This document shows positions 1 to 8,098 of a stretch of DNA of 57,127 nucleotides, one piece after another. A model generated the notes under the pieces. It did no database searches, was not told where the DNA came from, and saw nothing but the letters and a program-made list of their open reading frames with translations. Every line of letters starts with the position of its first letter. The first letter of the stretch is position 1. Source of the stretch: Acidimicrobiia bacterium (GTDB lineage Bacteria; Actinomycetota; Acidimicrobiia; Spongiisociales; ZC4RG35); assembly GCA_013812505.1 (NCBI GenBank), contig JACCTH010000030.1, forward strand, positions 1 through 57,127, given 5' to 3'. The translations under genes were made by a program, and so were the position numbers.

Positions 1-109
1 TATGAAACGTCTCCCAACACTTGACTACTGGGTATGACATTGCGACCGTTCGTGACCTGTCAGCCCCAGGCTTACACCTCCCTGGCGGAACCCGGCCCGG
101 CGCGCCGCT

Positions 110-152
110 TCAACTGATGCCGTGGCATCAGTTGATAAGTGCTTATCAACTG
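110..152. repeat. Two overlapping perfect palindromes (cap TCAACTG)
   Basis: Positions 110-135 form a 26-bp palindrome: cap TCAACTG, inner arm ATGCC, 2-nt centre GT, complementary inner arm GGCAT, cap CAGTTGA. Positions 129-152 form a second 24-bp palindrome that reuses the right cap: CAGTTGATAAG, centre TG, CTTATCAACTG. The two hairpins are mutually exclusive because they share 129-135. Confidence 0.9.
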
Positions 153-346
153 TGCCGGTCACGGGCCTCGATGGCAAGAAATACCCTGCCACGCGATCTT
201 CTGCCAACGTTTCGAGTCGTCACGGTGGATACCGAGGTCGGAGAGACTCGGTGCAGCCTGCGCCTTGAGTCCTGAGCCGCGTTCGACGCGTTCCCCGTTG
301 GCTTTCATGTCGCGGAGGATCTCTCCACCTTTACGCTCGGGCCGAG

Positions 347-392
347 CTGGTGCAGGCTGCACCAGGTGCAAGGTCATCTCGCGAGATGACCT
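347..392. repeat. Two adjacent perfect hairpins
   Basis: Positions 347-365 form CTGGTGCA, loop GGC, TGCACCAG. Positions 371-392 form a 22-bp palindrome with 11-bp arms starting AGGTCATCTCG. They lie 5 bp apart and are preceded by the 13-bp hairpin GCTCGGGCCGAGC at 335-347. No U-tract follows, so these are not classical terminators. Confidence 0.85.
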
Positions 393-582
393 GCGTCATG
401 ACCGCGGGGGAATCCCCAGGGCGTAATTATCGCCATGTTCTTCCACGAGAGGCCCCTAGAAGCCCCGTAGAGCGATTCTTTGATCGCCTCTGGCACCGGA
501 GCCCGGAAAAGAGGAGCCTGGCCCCAAAGAAGTGGCTTGTGCCCGGGCCGAGGCTGGATAACCGGTGACCCTTTCAGGCACC

Positions 583-598
583 TGTCCGATTTCGGACA
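583..598. repeat. Short perfect palindrome
   Basis: Arms TGTCCGA and TCGGACA flank a 2-nt TT centre. It is a weaker member of the hairpin series in the first kilobase and does not share the TCAACTG cap. Confidence 0.7.
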
Positions 599-763
599 CC
601 TGATCGGCCACCGGCGCACTTGGAGTATCTCAAGGGTTCGTTAGCAATCAGCTTGCCGGACTGACTCCGGGCTGCTGCCGATCTTCTCGGCGATTTGCGA
701 AGACGGAACATAGCCAGGAAGCACGGCATCCCACTAGCCGATGCGCAGATCGTCGCCGAATCA

Positions 764-789
764 TCAACTGATTTCGCGAAATCAGTTGA
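764..789. repeat. 26-bp perfect palindrome (cap TCAACTG)
   Basis: The cap TCAACTG and inner arm ATTTC are followed by the centre GC and the fully complementary GAAAT and CAGTTGA. The caps are identical to those of the palindrome at 110-135, while the inner arms differ and remain perfectly paired. Confidence 0.9.
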
Positions 790-902
790 CCTCCCTGACA
801 GCCGCGCCGATCAGATCGGGCCCCTTGCTGAGACCGGCCACAAGTAGACGTTTGGCCGGGCGAGACTTGCCGTCGAGACCCGTTATACGATCTTGCCGTC
901 GG

Positions 903-928
903 TCAACTGTTTCATCTGAAACAGTTCC
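903..928. repeat. 22-bp palindrome with TCAACTG-type cap
   Basis: Positions 905-926 are perfectly self-complementary (AACTGTTTCA, centre TC, TGAAACAGTT). Aligned with the members at 110 and 764, the left cap is intact and the last two bases of the right cap have diverged (CC instead of GA). Confidence 0.85.
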
Positions 929-1218
929 GATCTGCGTACCTGGCGGCGGATCCCGTGAGCGTCACAGGCCTCGAGCCGCCGAGCCTTCCGGGGGACGGAT
1001 GGTTTCCCCGGTGGAGTGCTTGTCATCACTCTGTCCGAGTCGACCGGGGGGGAAGTTGGTCTACGCCAACGATATCGTCATCACTCCACTGACCCAGGAC
1101 CCGGCCGGGGCGCTCAAGAAACAACACTCGCACGTGCCTATGACAGCGGATAACTTGACTACTGGCGCAGCGCGATGATGCAACAGTGACAAGGGTTTTC
1201 GCCTGTCTGCTTAGCGCT

Positions 1219-1271
1219 GGGGCGATCCTGGTTATGAGTCCGGCGCTCTGACCAGATTGAGCTACGGGCCC
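1219..1271 (-). pseudogene. Truncated tRNA-Met (CAU), 5' half only
   Basis: On the minus strand the sequence starts with acceptor strand GGGCCCG, then TA, the D-stem GCTC/GAGC with an AATCTGGTCA loop, and the anticodon loop CTCATAA, whose CAT anticodon indicates elongator Met or lysidine-Ile. The 3' side of the anticodon stem is CCAGG, with two mismatches to CCGGA. After about 1220 neither a T-arm nor a 3' acceptor strand follows. It is therefore a degenerate 5' half tRNA, cut near the variable loop, and not a functional gene. Junctions of this kind arise where elements integrate into tRNA genes. Confidence 0.6.
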
Positions 1272-1333
1272 CTCGTTGGAAGCTTACGAATCTTTCTGGG
1301 AAGATTTCGAAGCCAACCAATAGGAGGATGTGA

Positions 1334-2404
1334 GTGGGCTCAGTGACGGATCTAGCAGGGCGCGTTTTCGAAGGGGTCCTGGGCACGTTCGACACCTGGT
1401 CGATATATGTTGGGGACAAGCTGGGCTTCTATCGGACTATGCGTGATGGTAAGCCTTACGCCGCAGCCGAACTGGCAAAATCGTCTGACGTCGACCCGCG
1501 CTATGTCCGGGAGTGGTTGGAGCAACAGGCCGTGACGGGCTTGCTGCTTTGTGACAACCCTGGTGATCCCACAGAGGCCCGGACATATCGCCTCGAACCG
1601 GCCGGCGCCGAGGTGTTCACCGACGATCGGAGCCTCAACTTCCTCGCACCATTCGTCCGCCTGGTCACGAGTGCAGGTATTCAACTCCCCGAGTTGCTTG
1701 CGGCCTATCGCAGCGGCGGTGGGGTCGGCTGGGAGCAATTCGGCGAGGACATGCGCACGGGACAGGCGGGGATGAATCGGCCGTGGTTTCTATCTGTGTT
1801 AGCCAAGGAATGGTTCCCGGCCGTGCCCGAGATTCAGGCTCGCCTCGAGGCTGGCGCCCGCATCGCCGACATCGGGTGCGGCGAAGGATGGTCATCGATC
1901 GGCTTTGCGCAGGGATATCCGAAAGTCACCGTAGACGGATACGACCTCGACCAAGCTTCGATCAACGAGGCCACGAAGCATGCTGCGGAGACGGGCTTGT
2001 CGGAGAGGGTGCGATTCGAATGCGTTGATGTCGCGACTGTGGATCGCGCCGGGACTTACGACCTGGTCACCGCTTTCGAGTGCATCCACGACCTCTCCCA
2101 GCCAGTTGCGGTGCTAGCGGCAATGAAGCGGTTGGCCAAACCCGATGGCGATGTCGTGGTGATGGATGAGAAGGTGAACGAAGAGTTCCTTGGGTCCGAG
2201 GCGGGCGACGTCGAACGGGTCATGTACGGCTTTTCCTTGTTCACCTGTCTCCCCGACGGGATGTCTCGGCAGCCGTCGGCCGCGACCGGGACAGTAATGC
2301 GTCCGAAGACTCTTAAGTCTTACGCTAAGGAAGCAGGTTTCTCAGGAATCGAAGTCCTTCCCATAGAGAACGACCTATGGCGCTTCTACCGCCTCGTGCT
2401 TTGA
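1334..2404 (+). CDS. Class I SAM-dependent methyltransferase, Rv2258c-like
   Basis: This 356-residue protein has the two-part layout of mycobacterial Rv2258c. An N-terminal winged-helix dimerisation region (about 1-110, including the LAKSSDVDPRYVREWLEQ segment) is followed by a Rossmann methyltransferase domain. SAM-binding motif I is ADIGCGEGWSSIGFA near residue 178, and an acidic loop follows at GYDLDQASI. The GTG start at 1334 sits 6 nt after a strong AGGAGG. The gene stands alone, and a hairpin immediately downstream (2413-2450) probably ends transcription. The substrate cannot be predicted; a small-molecule methyltransferase is most likely. Confidence 0.85.
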   Translation: MGSVTDLAGRVFEGVLGTFDTWSIYVGDKLGFYRTMRDGKPYAAAELAKSSDVDPRYVREWLEQQAVTGLLLCDNPGDPTEARTYRLEPAGAEVFTDDRSLNFLAPFVRLVTSAGIQLPELLAAYRSGGGVGWEQFGEDMRTGQAGMNRPWFLSVLAKEWFPAVPEIQARLEAGARIADIGCGEGWSSIGFAQGYPKVTVDGYDLDQASINEATKHAAETGLSERVRFECVDVATVDRAGTYDLVTAFECIHDLSQPVAVLAAMKRLAKPDGDVVVMDEKVNEEFLGSEAGDVERVMYGFSLFTCLPDGMSRQPSAATGTVMRPKTLKSYAKEAGFSGIEVLPIENDLWRFYRLVL

Positions 2405-2412
2405 ACAACTCG

Positions 2413-2450
2413 GCGCGGATCTACCGCCTACAAGGCGGGCAAATCCGCGC
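2413..2450 (+). terminator. Nested hairpin, probable terminator
   Basis: Outer arms GCGCGGAT (2413-2420) and ATCCGCGC (2443-2450) enclose an inner hairpin CCGCC/GGCGG. It lies 9 bp after the methyltransferase stop and lacks a U-tract, as is common for high-GC terminators. The right arm recurs as a one-mismatch direct copy at 2503-2516. Confidence 0.6.
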
Positions 2451-2572
2451 AGAACGGATGGGCGAGTGCTTCTGTGCGGATTCGTCAGTGCTCTACACGG
2501 AGAAATCCACGCAGAAGGACCCGGGGCTGTGACAAACTTGGCAACGACACTCGAGAAGCACGGAGGTTTCTA

Positions 2573-2689
2573 GTGGCGAGTAAGGACAAGGGCGGCCGGA
2601 ACCAGAAGAAGGTCGCGACCAAAGATCCCAAGCAGAAGCGTCAGGAAAAGAAAGAGAAGAAGGCCAAGGACAAGTTGCGCCCCGCCTGA
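2573..2689 (+). CDS. 38-aa lysine-rich conserved actinobacterial protein
   Basis: A GTG start at 2573 follows CGGAGG by 7 nt and encodes a 38-residue, extremely basic peptide (MASKDKGGRNQKKVATKD..., ending in a run of KEKK/KAKDK). Nearly half the residues are Lys or Arg, and there is no hydrophobic core. Peptides of this style, with the DKGGRN-KK opening, recur as short hypothetical proteins in actinobacteria. The function is unknown; the composition suggests nucleic-acid or ribosome association, which is inference only. Confidence 0.7.
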   Translation: MASKDKGGRNQKKVATKDPKQKRQEKKEKKAKDKLRPA

Positions 2690-2765
2690 GCGCGTAACTC
2701 TTTTCGAGCTCCGGGGCCGCAACCCATGTTCTACGTGGGTTGCAGCCCTGGGTTCGTGAGGCCGA

Positions 2766-3623
2766 CTAGGGGCGGCGGAAGTCGCCCGGGACCCGGGCGA
2801 CAAGCACGTCGCAGGGCATCGTTTCGAGCACTCCATCGGCAACCGTGCCGAGCAGGATCATCTTCGTCGCCCCCGCCCCCCGGTTGGCGACGACGACCAG
2901 GTCGACCCCCCGTCGTCGGACAACCTCGTCGATAGACGTGGCTGGCGAGCCGTCAACGACTAGTGGCTTCACCTTGCCCGGCCAGCGCGCGACATACTCC
3001 TCCATCCGTTCCACGGCTTTCCGCAGGCGCTGACTCCGCGCCGCTTCGACTTCGACCTCGAACAGGCCGCTTTCGACCAGCGCAGTGTCCCACCGGTCGG
3101 GCAAGGAGAAGATCGCGGACAGCTCGGCCTGAGGGCACCAGCGCAGTGCGGCTTCCACCGCGGTCTCGGAGTGGACCGAGAAGTCGACTGCAGCCAGAAC
3201 CTTTCGATAGGTGTTGCGGGGCTGGCGCCTCACCACTAGGACGTCGCCGCTCGACATGATCGCGACCCGCCGCGCGATGGGCCCACACCGTTCGACATCA
3301 ACCGCTGAGGTCCCGACCACCACGATGGCCGCCTTCTTGGCCTCTCTCACTAGCTCCCAACCAATCGACCCCCGGATCGCCTGATAGGTGATGGGCACCG
3401 TCGCCCGCGCTCCAATCCACTTGGCCACATCAACCAAATTCCGCTGGTAATGCTCGGCGAGGATCCTTCCCAAGCCATCGTCGAGAAAAGCGTCGCTCGA
3501 CGACTCGTTCACCGAGACCAGATGCAACGGCAACTCGTGCAGGTCGGCGAGCAGACGGGCACGTTCGGCGACGCGACGACCAATCGGCGACAAGTCGATG
3601 CCTGCCACCACACGATTGGTCAA
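2766..3623 (-). CDS. Tandem universal stress protein (UspA family)
   Basis: The protein has two Usp domains. The first begins RVVAGIDLSPIGRRVAERA and the second begins KVLAAVDFSVHSETAVEAA (around residue 142). The second domain ends in the nucleotide-loop pattern ANRGAGATKMILLGTVADGVLE, a G-2x-G-9x-G-like ATP-binding signature. The TTG start at 3623 overlaps the aat stop (TTGA) and has GGAGG 8 nt upstream, so translation is probably coupled to aat. About 285 residues is typical of tandem Usp proteins. The likely role is cytosolic stress survival; no specific partner is indicated. Confidence 0.85.
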   Translation of the reverse strand: MTNRVVAGIDLSPIGRRVAERARLLADLHELPLHLVSVNESSSDAFLDDGLGRILAEHYQRNLVDVAKWIGARATVPITYQAIRGSIGWELVREAKKAAIVVVGTSAVDVERCGPIARRVAIMSSGDVLVVRRQPRNTYRKVLAAVDFSVHSETAVEAALRWCPQAELSAIFSLPDRWDTALVESGLFEVEVEAARSQRLRKAVERMEEYVARWPGKVKPLVVDGSPATSIDEVVRRRGVDLVVVANRGAGATKMILLGTVADGVLETMPCDVLVARVPGDFRRP

Positions 3624-4294
3624 GGCAGCTCCCTCCAAGGCCCTTCGACTCTAGGAGCGCGCAGTGCGCGGGCAAGACGTCGGAAATACTCCGACCGATC
3701 GACGCCGAGGGCGCCCAAGGATTTCAGATGCGGCGTGGCCCATTGAACATCGAGCAACCCCGAGGGAATCGCGCTGAGAACGCCCACCAGAGCCACCAAT
3801 ACCACCTTGGACGCGTCGCGTTCGCGGCTGAACATCGACTCACCGGCAAACAAGCCTTCGATCTTTACCCCATACAACCCGCCGGCAAGCGCCCCCTCAG
3901 AGTTCCAAGCCTCGATTGAATGGACCCAACCAAGCCGGCCCAGCTCCAGGTAGGCACTCCTCAGGTCTTGGGTAATCCAACCGTCGGGGCGATTGGGATC
4001 GGCGCAGCCGTCGATCACCCCCGCGAGTTCTTGATCGAATGTGACTCGAAAACGGCGAAGCGATTTACGCAGCGACTTCGAGATCACGAGGCTCTCAAGG
4101 GGGATGATCCCCCGTTCCACCGGGGACCACCAGCCCAAGCGCCCATCTTCGAGATGCATCGGGAATAGACCTTGGCGATACCCGGCGATGATCGATCCCG
4201 GCGACAGATCCCCGCCGACCGCGACTAGGTCGCCGTCGCCATAGTTGTCCGGGTGGGGGAATTCCCAGCGGGACCGCTCGGGCTCAATCGGCAT
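3620..4294 (-). CDS. aat: Leucyl/phenylalanyl-tRNA--protein transferase
   Basis: Aat transfers Leu or Phe from charged tRNA to N-terminal Lys/Arg of proteins, creating N-degrons for ClpAP/ClpS. Family hallmarks are all present: GDLVAVGGDLSPGSIIAGYRQG near the N-terminus, then WWSPVERGIIPLE, then the core segment IEAWNSEGALAGGLYGV and IEGLFAGESMFSRERDASKV. I chose the ATG at 4294 (MPIEPERSRWEFP), which gives a family-standard N-terminus. An upstream in-frame ATG at 4336 would overlap the divergent acyl-CoA dehydrogenase start. The stop overlaps the start of the downstream UspA gene by 4 nt (TTGA). Confidence 0.9.
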   Translation of the reverse strand: MPIEPERSRWEFPHPDNYGDGDLVAVGGDLSPGSIIAGYRQGLFPMHLEDGRLGWWSPVERGIIPLESLVISKSLRKSLRRFRVTFDQELAGVIDGCADPNRPDGWITQDLRSAYLELGRLGWVHSIEAWNSEGALAGGLYGVKIEGLFAGESMFSRERDASKVVLVALVGVLSAIPSGLLDVQWATPHLKSLGALGVDRSEYFRRLARALRAPRVEGPWRELP

Positions 4295-4324
4295 TAGCCA
4301 CGGTATACCCTCGGATGCGAAGCG

Positions 4325-5920
4325 ATGACGACCCATGACGTGCTCAATCAGGTTCCGCCACTGGTCGACTACGACCTGGCGGCGGCCGATCCGCTCTTGT
4401 TACGTCTCCTCGAAGCTGAGGCCGCTTGGGCGGTGAAGGACACGGTTCGCTTCGGTCGCGAAGTGGCGAGCACCGAGGGCTATGAGCTCGGGTTCGCCGC
4501 CAATGAGAACCCGCCCCGGCTCCGCACCCATGACCAGCGCGGACATCGCGTCGACCAGGTCGAATTCCATCCCGCCTGGCACCACCTGCTGAAACGGGCG
4601 GTGGAGGCCGGTCTTCACTCGCTTCCCTGGGAACCGACCGCGCAACCCGGAAGCCATCTCGCCCGGACCGCGCTCGGCTTTCTCGCCAGCCAAGTCGAGG
4701 CCGGTCATTTCTGTCCGATCTCGATGACCTACGCCGTCGTCCCGGCGCTGCGCGAACAGCCTGACCTCGCTGCGGCCTGGGAGCCGAAAATCGTGAGCCG
4801 GGTCTACGAACCGGAATTCGCCCCCCCGCCCGAGAAAGAAGGTGTGTTGCTGGGGATGGGGATGACCGAGAAACAGGGCGGCTCCGATGTGCGAGCCGCG
4901 ACCACGACTGCCCAGCCCGACGGCGATGGCTACCGGGTGACCGGCCATAAGTGGTTCACGTCGGCGCCGATGAACGACGCTTTCCTGATCCTCGCCCAGG
5001 CACCAAACGGCCTTACCTGTTTCCTGCTTCCCCGCCATGTCCCCGACGGCTCGGTCAACCAGATTCGGATCATGCGGCTCAAAGACAAGCTCGGCAACCG
5101 CTCCAACGCCTCGGCCGAGCTGGAGTTCGAAGATGCCTGGGCGGAGCGAATCGGAGAGGAGGGACGAGGGGTGGCCACCATCATCGAGATGGTCAACGGG
5201 ACCCGGCTCGACTGCGTCAGCGGCTCGGCCGCCCTGATGCGACAGGCGGTCAGCCAGGCCATCCACCATTGCCGCCACCGAAAAGCTTTCGGATCGGCGC
5301 TGATCGACAAGCCCGCCATGATCAATGTGCTGGCCGACCTCGAGATCGAAACGGAAGCTGCGGTCGTGCTGATGGCTCGGCTAGCAATGAGCTTCGACCG
5401 CGCCGATGATCCTCACGAGCAGTCGCTGCGAAGGATCCTCACCCCAATTGCCAAGTTTCTCGTGACCAAACGCTGCACCGAAGTAGTCCACGAGTCCCTC
5501 GAATGCCTGGGTGGGAACGGGTTCGTCGAGGAGTCGATCTTGCCACGGCTCCTGCGCGAATCGCCGTTGAACGCGATTTGGGAAGGTTCTGGCAACGTCA
5601 TCGCTCTCGACGTGCTGCGGGCCGCGCGCAGCCATCCCGAGTCGGTCGAGGCGCTCCGATCCGAGTTGGCACGCGGCCCGAGCAGTGGCGTTCGAGAAGT
5701 AGACAGGCTCGTCGCCGCCACGGATGGAGAAGCTCGACAGGTCACTGACCAGCTCGCGATCCACCTCCAGGCCGGACTCTTGTCCGAGTTCGCATCCGAC
5801 GAAGTGGCAACGATCTTCATATCGACTCGGATACTCGACGTCAGAGGCAATCGCCTTTACGGGACGCTCCCCTACAGCACTGCCCTTGCTTCGATCGTGG
5901 AGCGAGCGATCCCGGCATGA
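4325..5920 (+). CDS. Acyl-CoA dehydrogenase, AidB/isovaleryl-type
   Basis: This 531-residue flavoprotein has the extended N-terminal region of AidB-like acyl-CoA dehydrogenases and the diagnostic MGMTEKQGGSDVRA at about 178-191, which contacts the FAD. Further family segments are HKWFTSAPM, the helical domain SGSAALMRQAVSQAI and the C-terminal CLGGNGFVEES. E. coli AidB binds DNA during the alkylation response and has weak isovaleryl-CoA dehydrogenase activity, and the actinobacterial homologues are usually annotated only by family. It overlaps the next gene by ATGA (5917-5920), so the two form an operon. Whether it acts on acyl-CoA or in DNA protection is unresolved. Confidence 0.9.
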   Translation: MTTHDVLNQVPPLVDYDLAAADPLLLRLLEAEAAWAVKDTVRFGREVASTEGYELGFAANENPPRLRTHDQRGHRVDQVEFHPAWHHLLKRAVEAGLHSLPWEPTAQPGSHLARTALGFLASQVEAGHFCPISMTYAVVPALREQPDLAAAWEPKIVSRVYEPEFAPPPEKEGVLLGMGMTEKQGGSDVRAATTTAQPDGDGYRVTGHKWFTSAPMNDAFLILAQAPNGLTCFLLPRHVPDGSVNQIRIMRLKDKLGNRSNASAELEFEDAWAERIGEEGRGVATIIEMVNGTRLDCVSGSAALMRQAVSQAIHHCRHRKAFGSALIDKPAMINVLADLEIETEAAVVLMARLAMSFDRADDPHEQSLRRILTPIAKFLVTKRCTEVVHESLECLGGNGFVEESILPRLLRESPLNAIWEGSGNVIALDVLRAARSHPESVEALRSELARGPSSGVREVDRLVAATDGEARQVTDQLAIHLQAGLLSEFASDEVATIFISTRILDVRGNRLYGTLPYSTALASIVERAIPA

Positions 5921-7038
5921 GAAAACCGACGGTGGTGGTGATCGGCGGCGGGATCGCCGGAGTGGGAGCAGCGTACGCCCTCGCCAATGCCGGTTGCCCG
6001 GTGACTCTGGTCGAGGCGGAATCGTCGCTGGCCTATCACACCACCGGTCGCTCGGCTGCGATCTATTTCGAGAACTACGGGGCAGCGGCCATCCGCGGTC
6101 TCACCACCGCTAGCCGCTCTTTTTTTGACGAGCCCCCAGCGGGGTTGATCGATCATCCGCTACTCGAAGGTCGAGGCGCGTTGTGGATCGGCACGCCCGC
6201 GAAGGAAGCCAGCCTCCGTTCCCATCTGGCCGACTCGGAGATGACCAAGCACCCGGGACGCTGGCTTGGCCCGCTCCAGGCGGCCGCGATGGTGCCGGTG
6301 CTGCGTCCCGAATATCTGCTCGGAGCGGTTCTGGAACCGGAGGCGCTGGACCTCGACGTGGCCGGCTTGCACCAGGCTTTCGTGCGTGGGCTGCGGGCGG
6401 CCGGCGGTGAGATTCGAAACTCGACACGAGTTGATCACCTCGAGCGGAGCGCCAACACCTGGTCGATCACCGCCGGAGCTGACGAGCTGGCGGCGGACGT
6501 CATTGTCAATGCGGCCGGGGCCTGGGGAGACGTGGTTGCGGTGATGGCTGGCGCCACTCCGATTGGGCTCGAGCCGATGCGCCGGACCGCGTTCATGGTC
6601 CCGGGCAATCTCGCCTACCGCAGCTGGCCGCTGGTTGGCGACACCGACAATGACTTCTACTTCCGGCCCGATGGATCGCAGGTGCTCTGCTCGCTCGCCG
6701 AGGAGAAGGTTTCCGAACCTGAGGATGCGCGGCCCGACGAGTTGGACATTGCCCTCGCCATCGATCGCATCAACATCGCCACCACGCTCGGGATCCGCGC
6801 CGTCCGTTCCTCTTGGACCGGGCTCCGCACCTTCGCGCCCGATCGGGCGATGGTCATCGGTTGGGATCCGAAAGTCGCAGGTTTCTTCTGGCTCGTTGGG
6901 CAGGGGGGTACCGGAATCCAGACCGCCCCCGCAGCCGGGCGCCTGACGGCCGACCTCATCACCACCGGCCAGGTGAGCTCCGAGCTCGCCGAGCAAGGTG
7001 TGGATGTTGCCGGGCTCAGTCCCGACCGATTTACCTGA
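5917..7038 (+). CDS. FAD-dependent oxidoreductase, DAO family
   Basis: This 373-residue enzyme starts with a dinucleotide-binding fold, VVVIGGGIAGVGAAYALA followed by VTLVEAE, the GxGxxG...E pattern for FAD. A TTGRSAAIYFENYG segment follows, typical of D-amino-acid/glycine/sarcosine-type oxidases. The C-terminal GQGGTGIQTAPAAGRLTADL closes the FAD site. The ATGA overlap with the acyl-CoA dehydrogenase shows co-translation. The family oxidises C-N or C-O bonds of amino or hydroxy acids; the substrate is unknown. It converges on and overlaps the DmpA gene by 8 bp at the 3' ends. Confidence 0.85.
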   Translation: MRKPTVVVIGGGIAGVGAAYALANAGCPVTLVEAESSLAYHTTGRSAAIYFENYGAAAIRGLTTASRSFFDEPPAGLIDHPLLEGRGALWIGTPAKEASLRSHLADSEMTKHPGRWLGPLQAAAMVPVLRPEYLLGAVLEPEALDLDVAGLHQAFVRGLRAAGGEIRNSTRVDHLERSANTWSITAGADELAADVIVNAAGAWGDVVAVMAGATPIGLEPMRRTAFMVPGNLAYRSWPLVGDTDNDFYFRPDGSQVLCSLAEEKVSEPEDARPDELDIALAIDRINIATTLGIRAVRSSWTGLRTFAPDRAMVIGWDPKVAGFFWLVGQGGTGIQTAPAAGRLTADLITTGQVSSELAEQGVDVAGLSPDRFT

Positions 7039-8098
7039 GTTCCTGACGTTGCCAGATATCGACCAACCGGTCAAGCGGCAACGCATTAGCGGTCCGACCC
7101 TTGTAACCGGTCATGGTCTCGGCCGCGCAGAGGGCGTTCCAAATCGCCTCCTCGGTTGCTTCGATCGTCGCCTCGAACAACCGATCCATGTGATCGGGAG
7201 GAAGCGCGTGGATCGCGTACGGGCCTTTGTGACCGGCGGGGAAATGATTCCCGGTGGCAAAGGCCAAGAAGATGTCGCCGGAGCCGTTGTGACCGTTCCC
7301 GCCGACCCGTCCCAGCCCGACTGTTGCGCGCTTCGCCAACCGATGGCACTGGTCGGAAAGGAGAGGAGCATCGGTGGCGATGACGATGATGATCGAACCG
7401 TCGCTGCGCGTGTCCGGCCAGGGCGCGGGAACCTCGTCATAGGGCAGCATCCGACCGACCGGAATCCCGTCCAGACGCAGGTCGTGGCGCGACCCGTAGT
7501 TGGCCTGGACGAGAACGCCGACGGTATAGGTGTGCATGGCCAGATCGACCACCCGTGATGACGTGCCGATGCCGCCCTTGAACTCGTGACAGATCATCCC
7601 CGTCCCGCCGCCGACGGCGCCTTCTGAAACTTGGTCGTAGGAGATCTCGGTTAGGGCCGCCAACACGTGCGCGCGTTCGAGGGCGAAGGCGTCGATGTCC
7701 GACAGCCAACCGTCGTAGGTCTCAGCCACCACCGGCAGCAAGAAGCCGTCGATCACTCCGCGATCGACGGCGTACTTGACCATCGTGTCCCTGACCAGAC
7801 CGACCTGGTGGGTGTTGGTGATCCCGATCGAGGAGCCGAGCAGCCCCGACTCCTCGATCCAAGGAAGTCCCGTCATCTCACCGTTGCCGCTAAAGGAAAA
7901 CCAACTGCAGGCGGCGTAGTCGGTCCAGATGTCGTCACGGCGTGGGACCACCGTCGTCACTCCGGTGCGGACCACTCGCGGCTCGTCAGTGATGAGAGTG
8001 CTGTGCCCGACGCCGATGTCGGCGACGTCGGTGATGGCATTCAGCGGGCCCGGAGGGAGCCGGCCGAGGTTGATCCCCAGGTCGCGGAGCCGGCTCAC
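7031..8098 (-). CDS. P1-family (DmpA/BapA) aminopeptidase
   Basis: This is an N-terminal-nucleophile hydrolase of the DmpA/BapA family, which self-cleaves to expose a catalytic serine and hydrolyses D-/L-aminopeptides or beta-peptides. The signature EGAVGGGTGMICHEFKGGIG occurs near residues 159-178. The predicted autoproteolysis site is Gly234-Ser235 in DGSIIIVIATDAPL. I set the start at GTG 8098 because it overlaps the upstream stop as GTGA and gives the standard N-terminus VSRLRDLGINLG; longer frames upstream read through the small gene at 8095-8310. There is no signal peptide, so it is cytoplasmic. Confidence 0.9.
   Translation of the reverse strand: MSRLRDLGINLGRLPPGPLNAITDVADIGVGHSTLITDEPRVVRTGVTTVVPRRDDIWTDYAACSWFSFSGNGEMTGLPWIEESGLLGSSIGITNTHQVGLVRDTMVKYAVDRGVIDGFLLPVVAETYDGWLSDIDAFALERAHVLAALTEISYDQVSEGAVGGGTGMICHEFKGGIGTSSRVVDLAMHTYTVGVLVQANYGSRHDLRLDGIPVGRMLPYDEVPAPWPDTRSDGSIIIVIATDAPLLSDQCHRLAKRATVGLGRVGGNGHNGSGDIFLAFATGNHFPAGHKGPYAIHALPPDHMDRLFEATIEATEEAIWNALCAAETMTGYKGRTANALPLDRLVDIWQRQELR

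Larger units (their letters stand above)
1..1218. other. Non-coding, hairpin-rich region with gene debris
   Basis: No intact gene is visible in this 1.2 kb. Open frames here are short, lack ribosome binding sites and resemble no family I know. The stretch contains at least seven perfect or near-perfect inverted repeats (listed separately) and a 13-bp direct repeat at 19-31 and 1153-1165. On the minus strand around 800-900 a frame reads GLDGKSRPAKRLLVAGLSKG, which resembles a ParB-like or HTH protein remnant, but it is interrupted by stops inside a palindrome. The best description is a decayed mobile or intergenic element whose secondary structure is preserved. Confidence 0.5.

Noticed and set aside
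110-928. CRISPR array or integron attC array
   Set aside because: The palindromes are irregularly spaced (654 and 139 bp), no spacer-sized intervals repeat, no cas or integron integrase genes are near, and the attC core sites (GTTRRRY/RYYYAAC) are not consistently present.
741-1178. 145-aa plus-strand frame in the hairpin region
   Set aside because: It is Arg/Pro/Ser-rich, has no ribosome binding site and runs straight through two palindromes; it reads as a chance open frame in GC-rich DNA.
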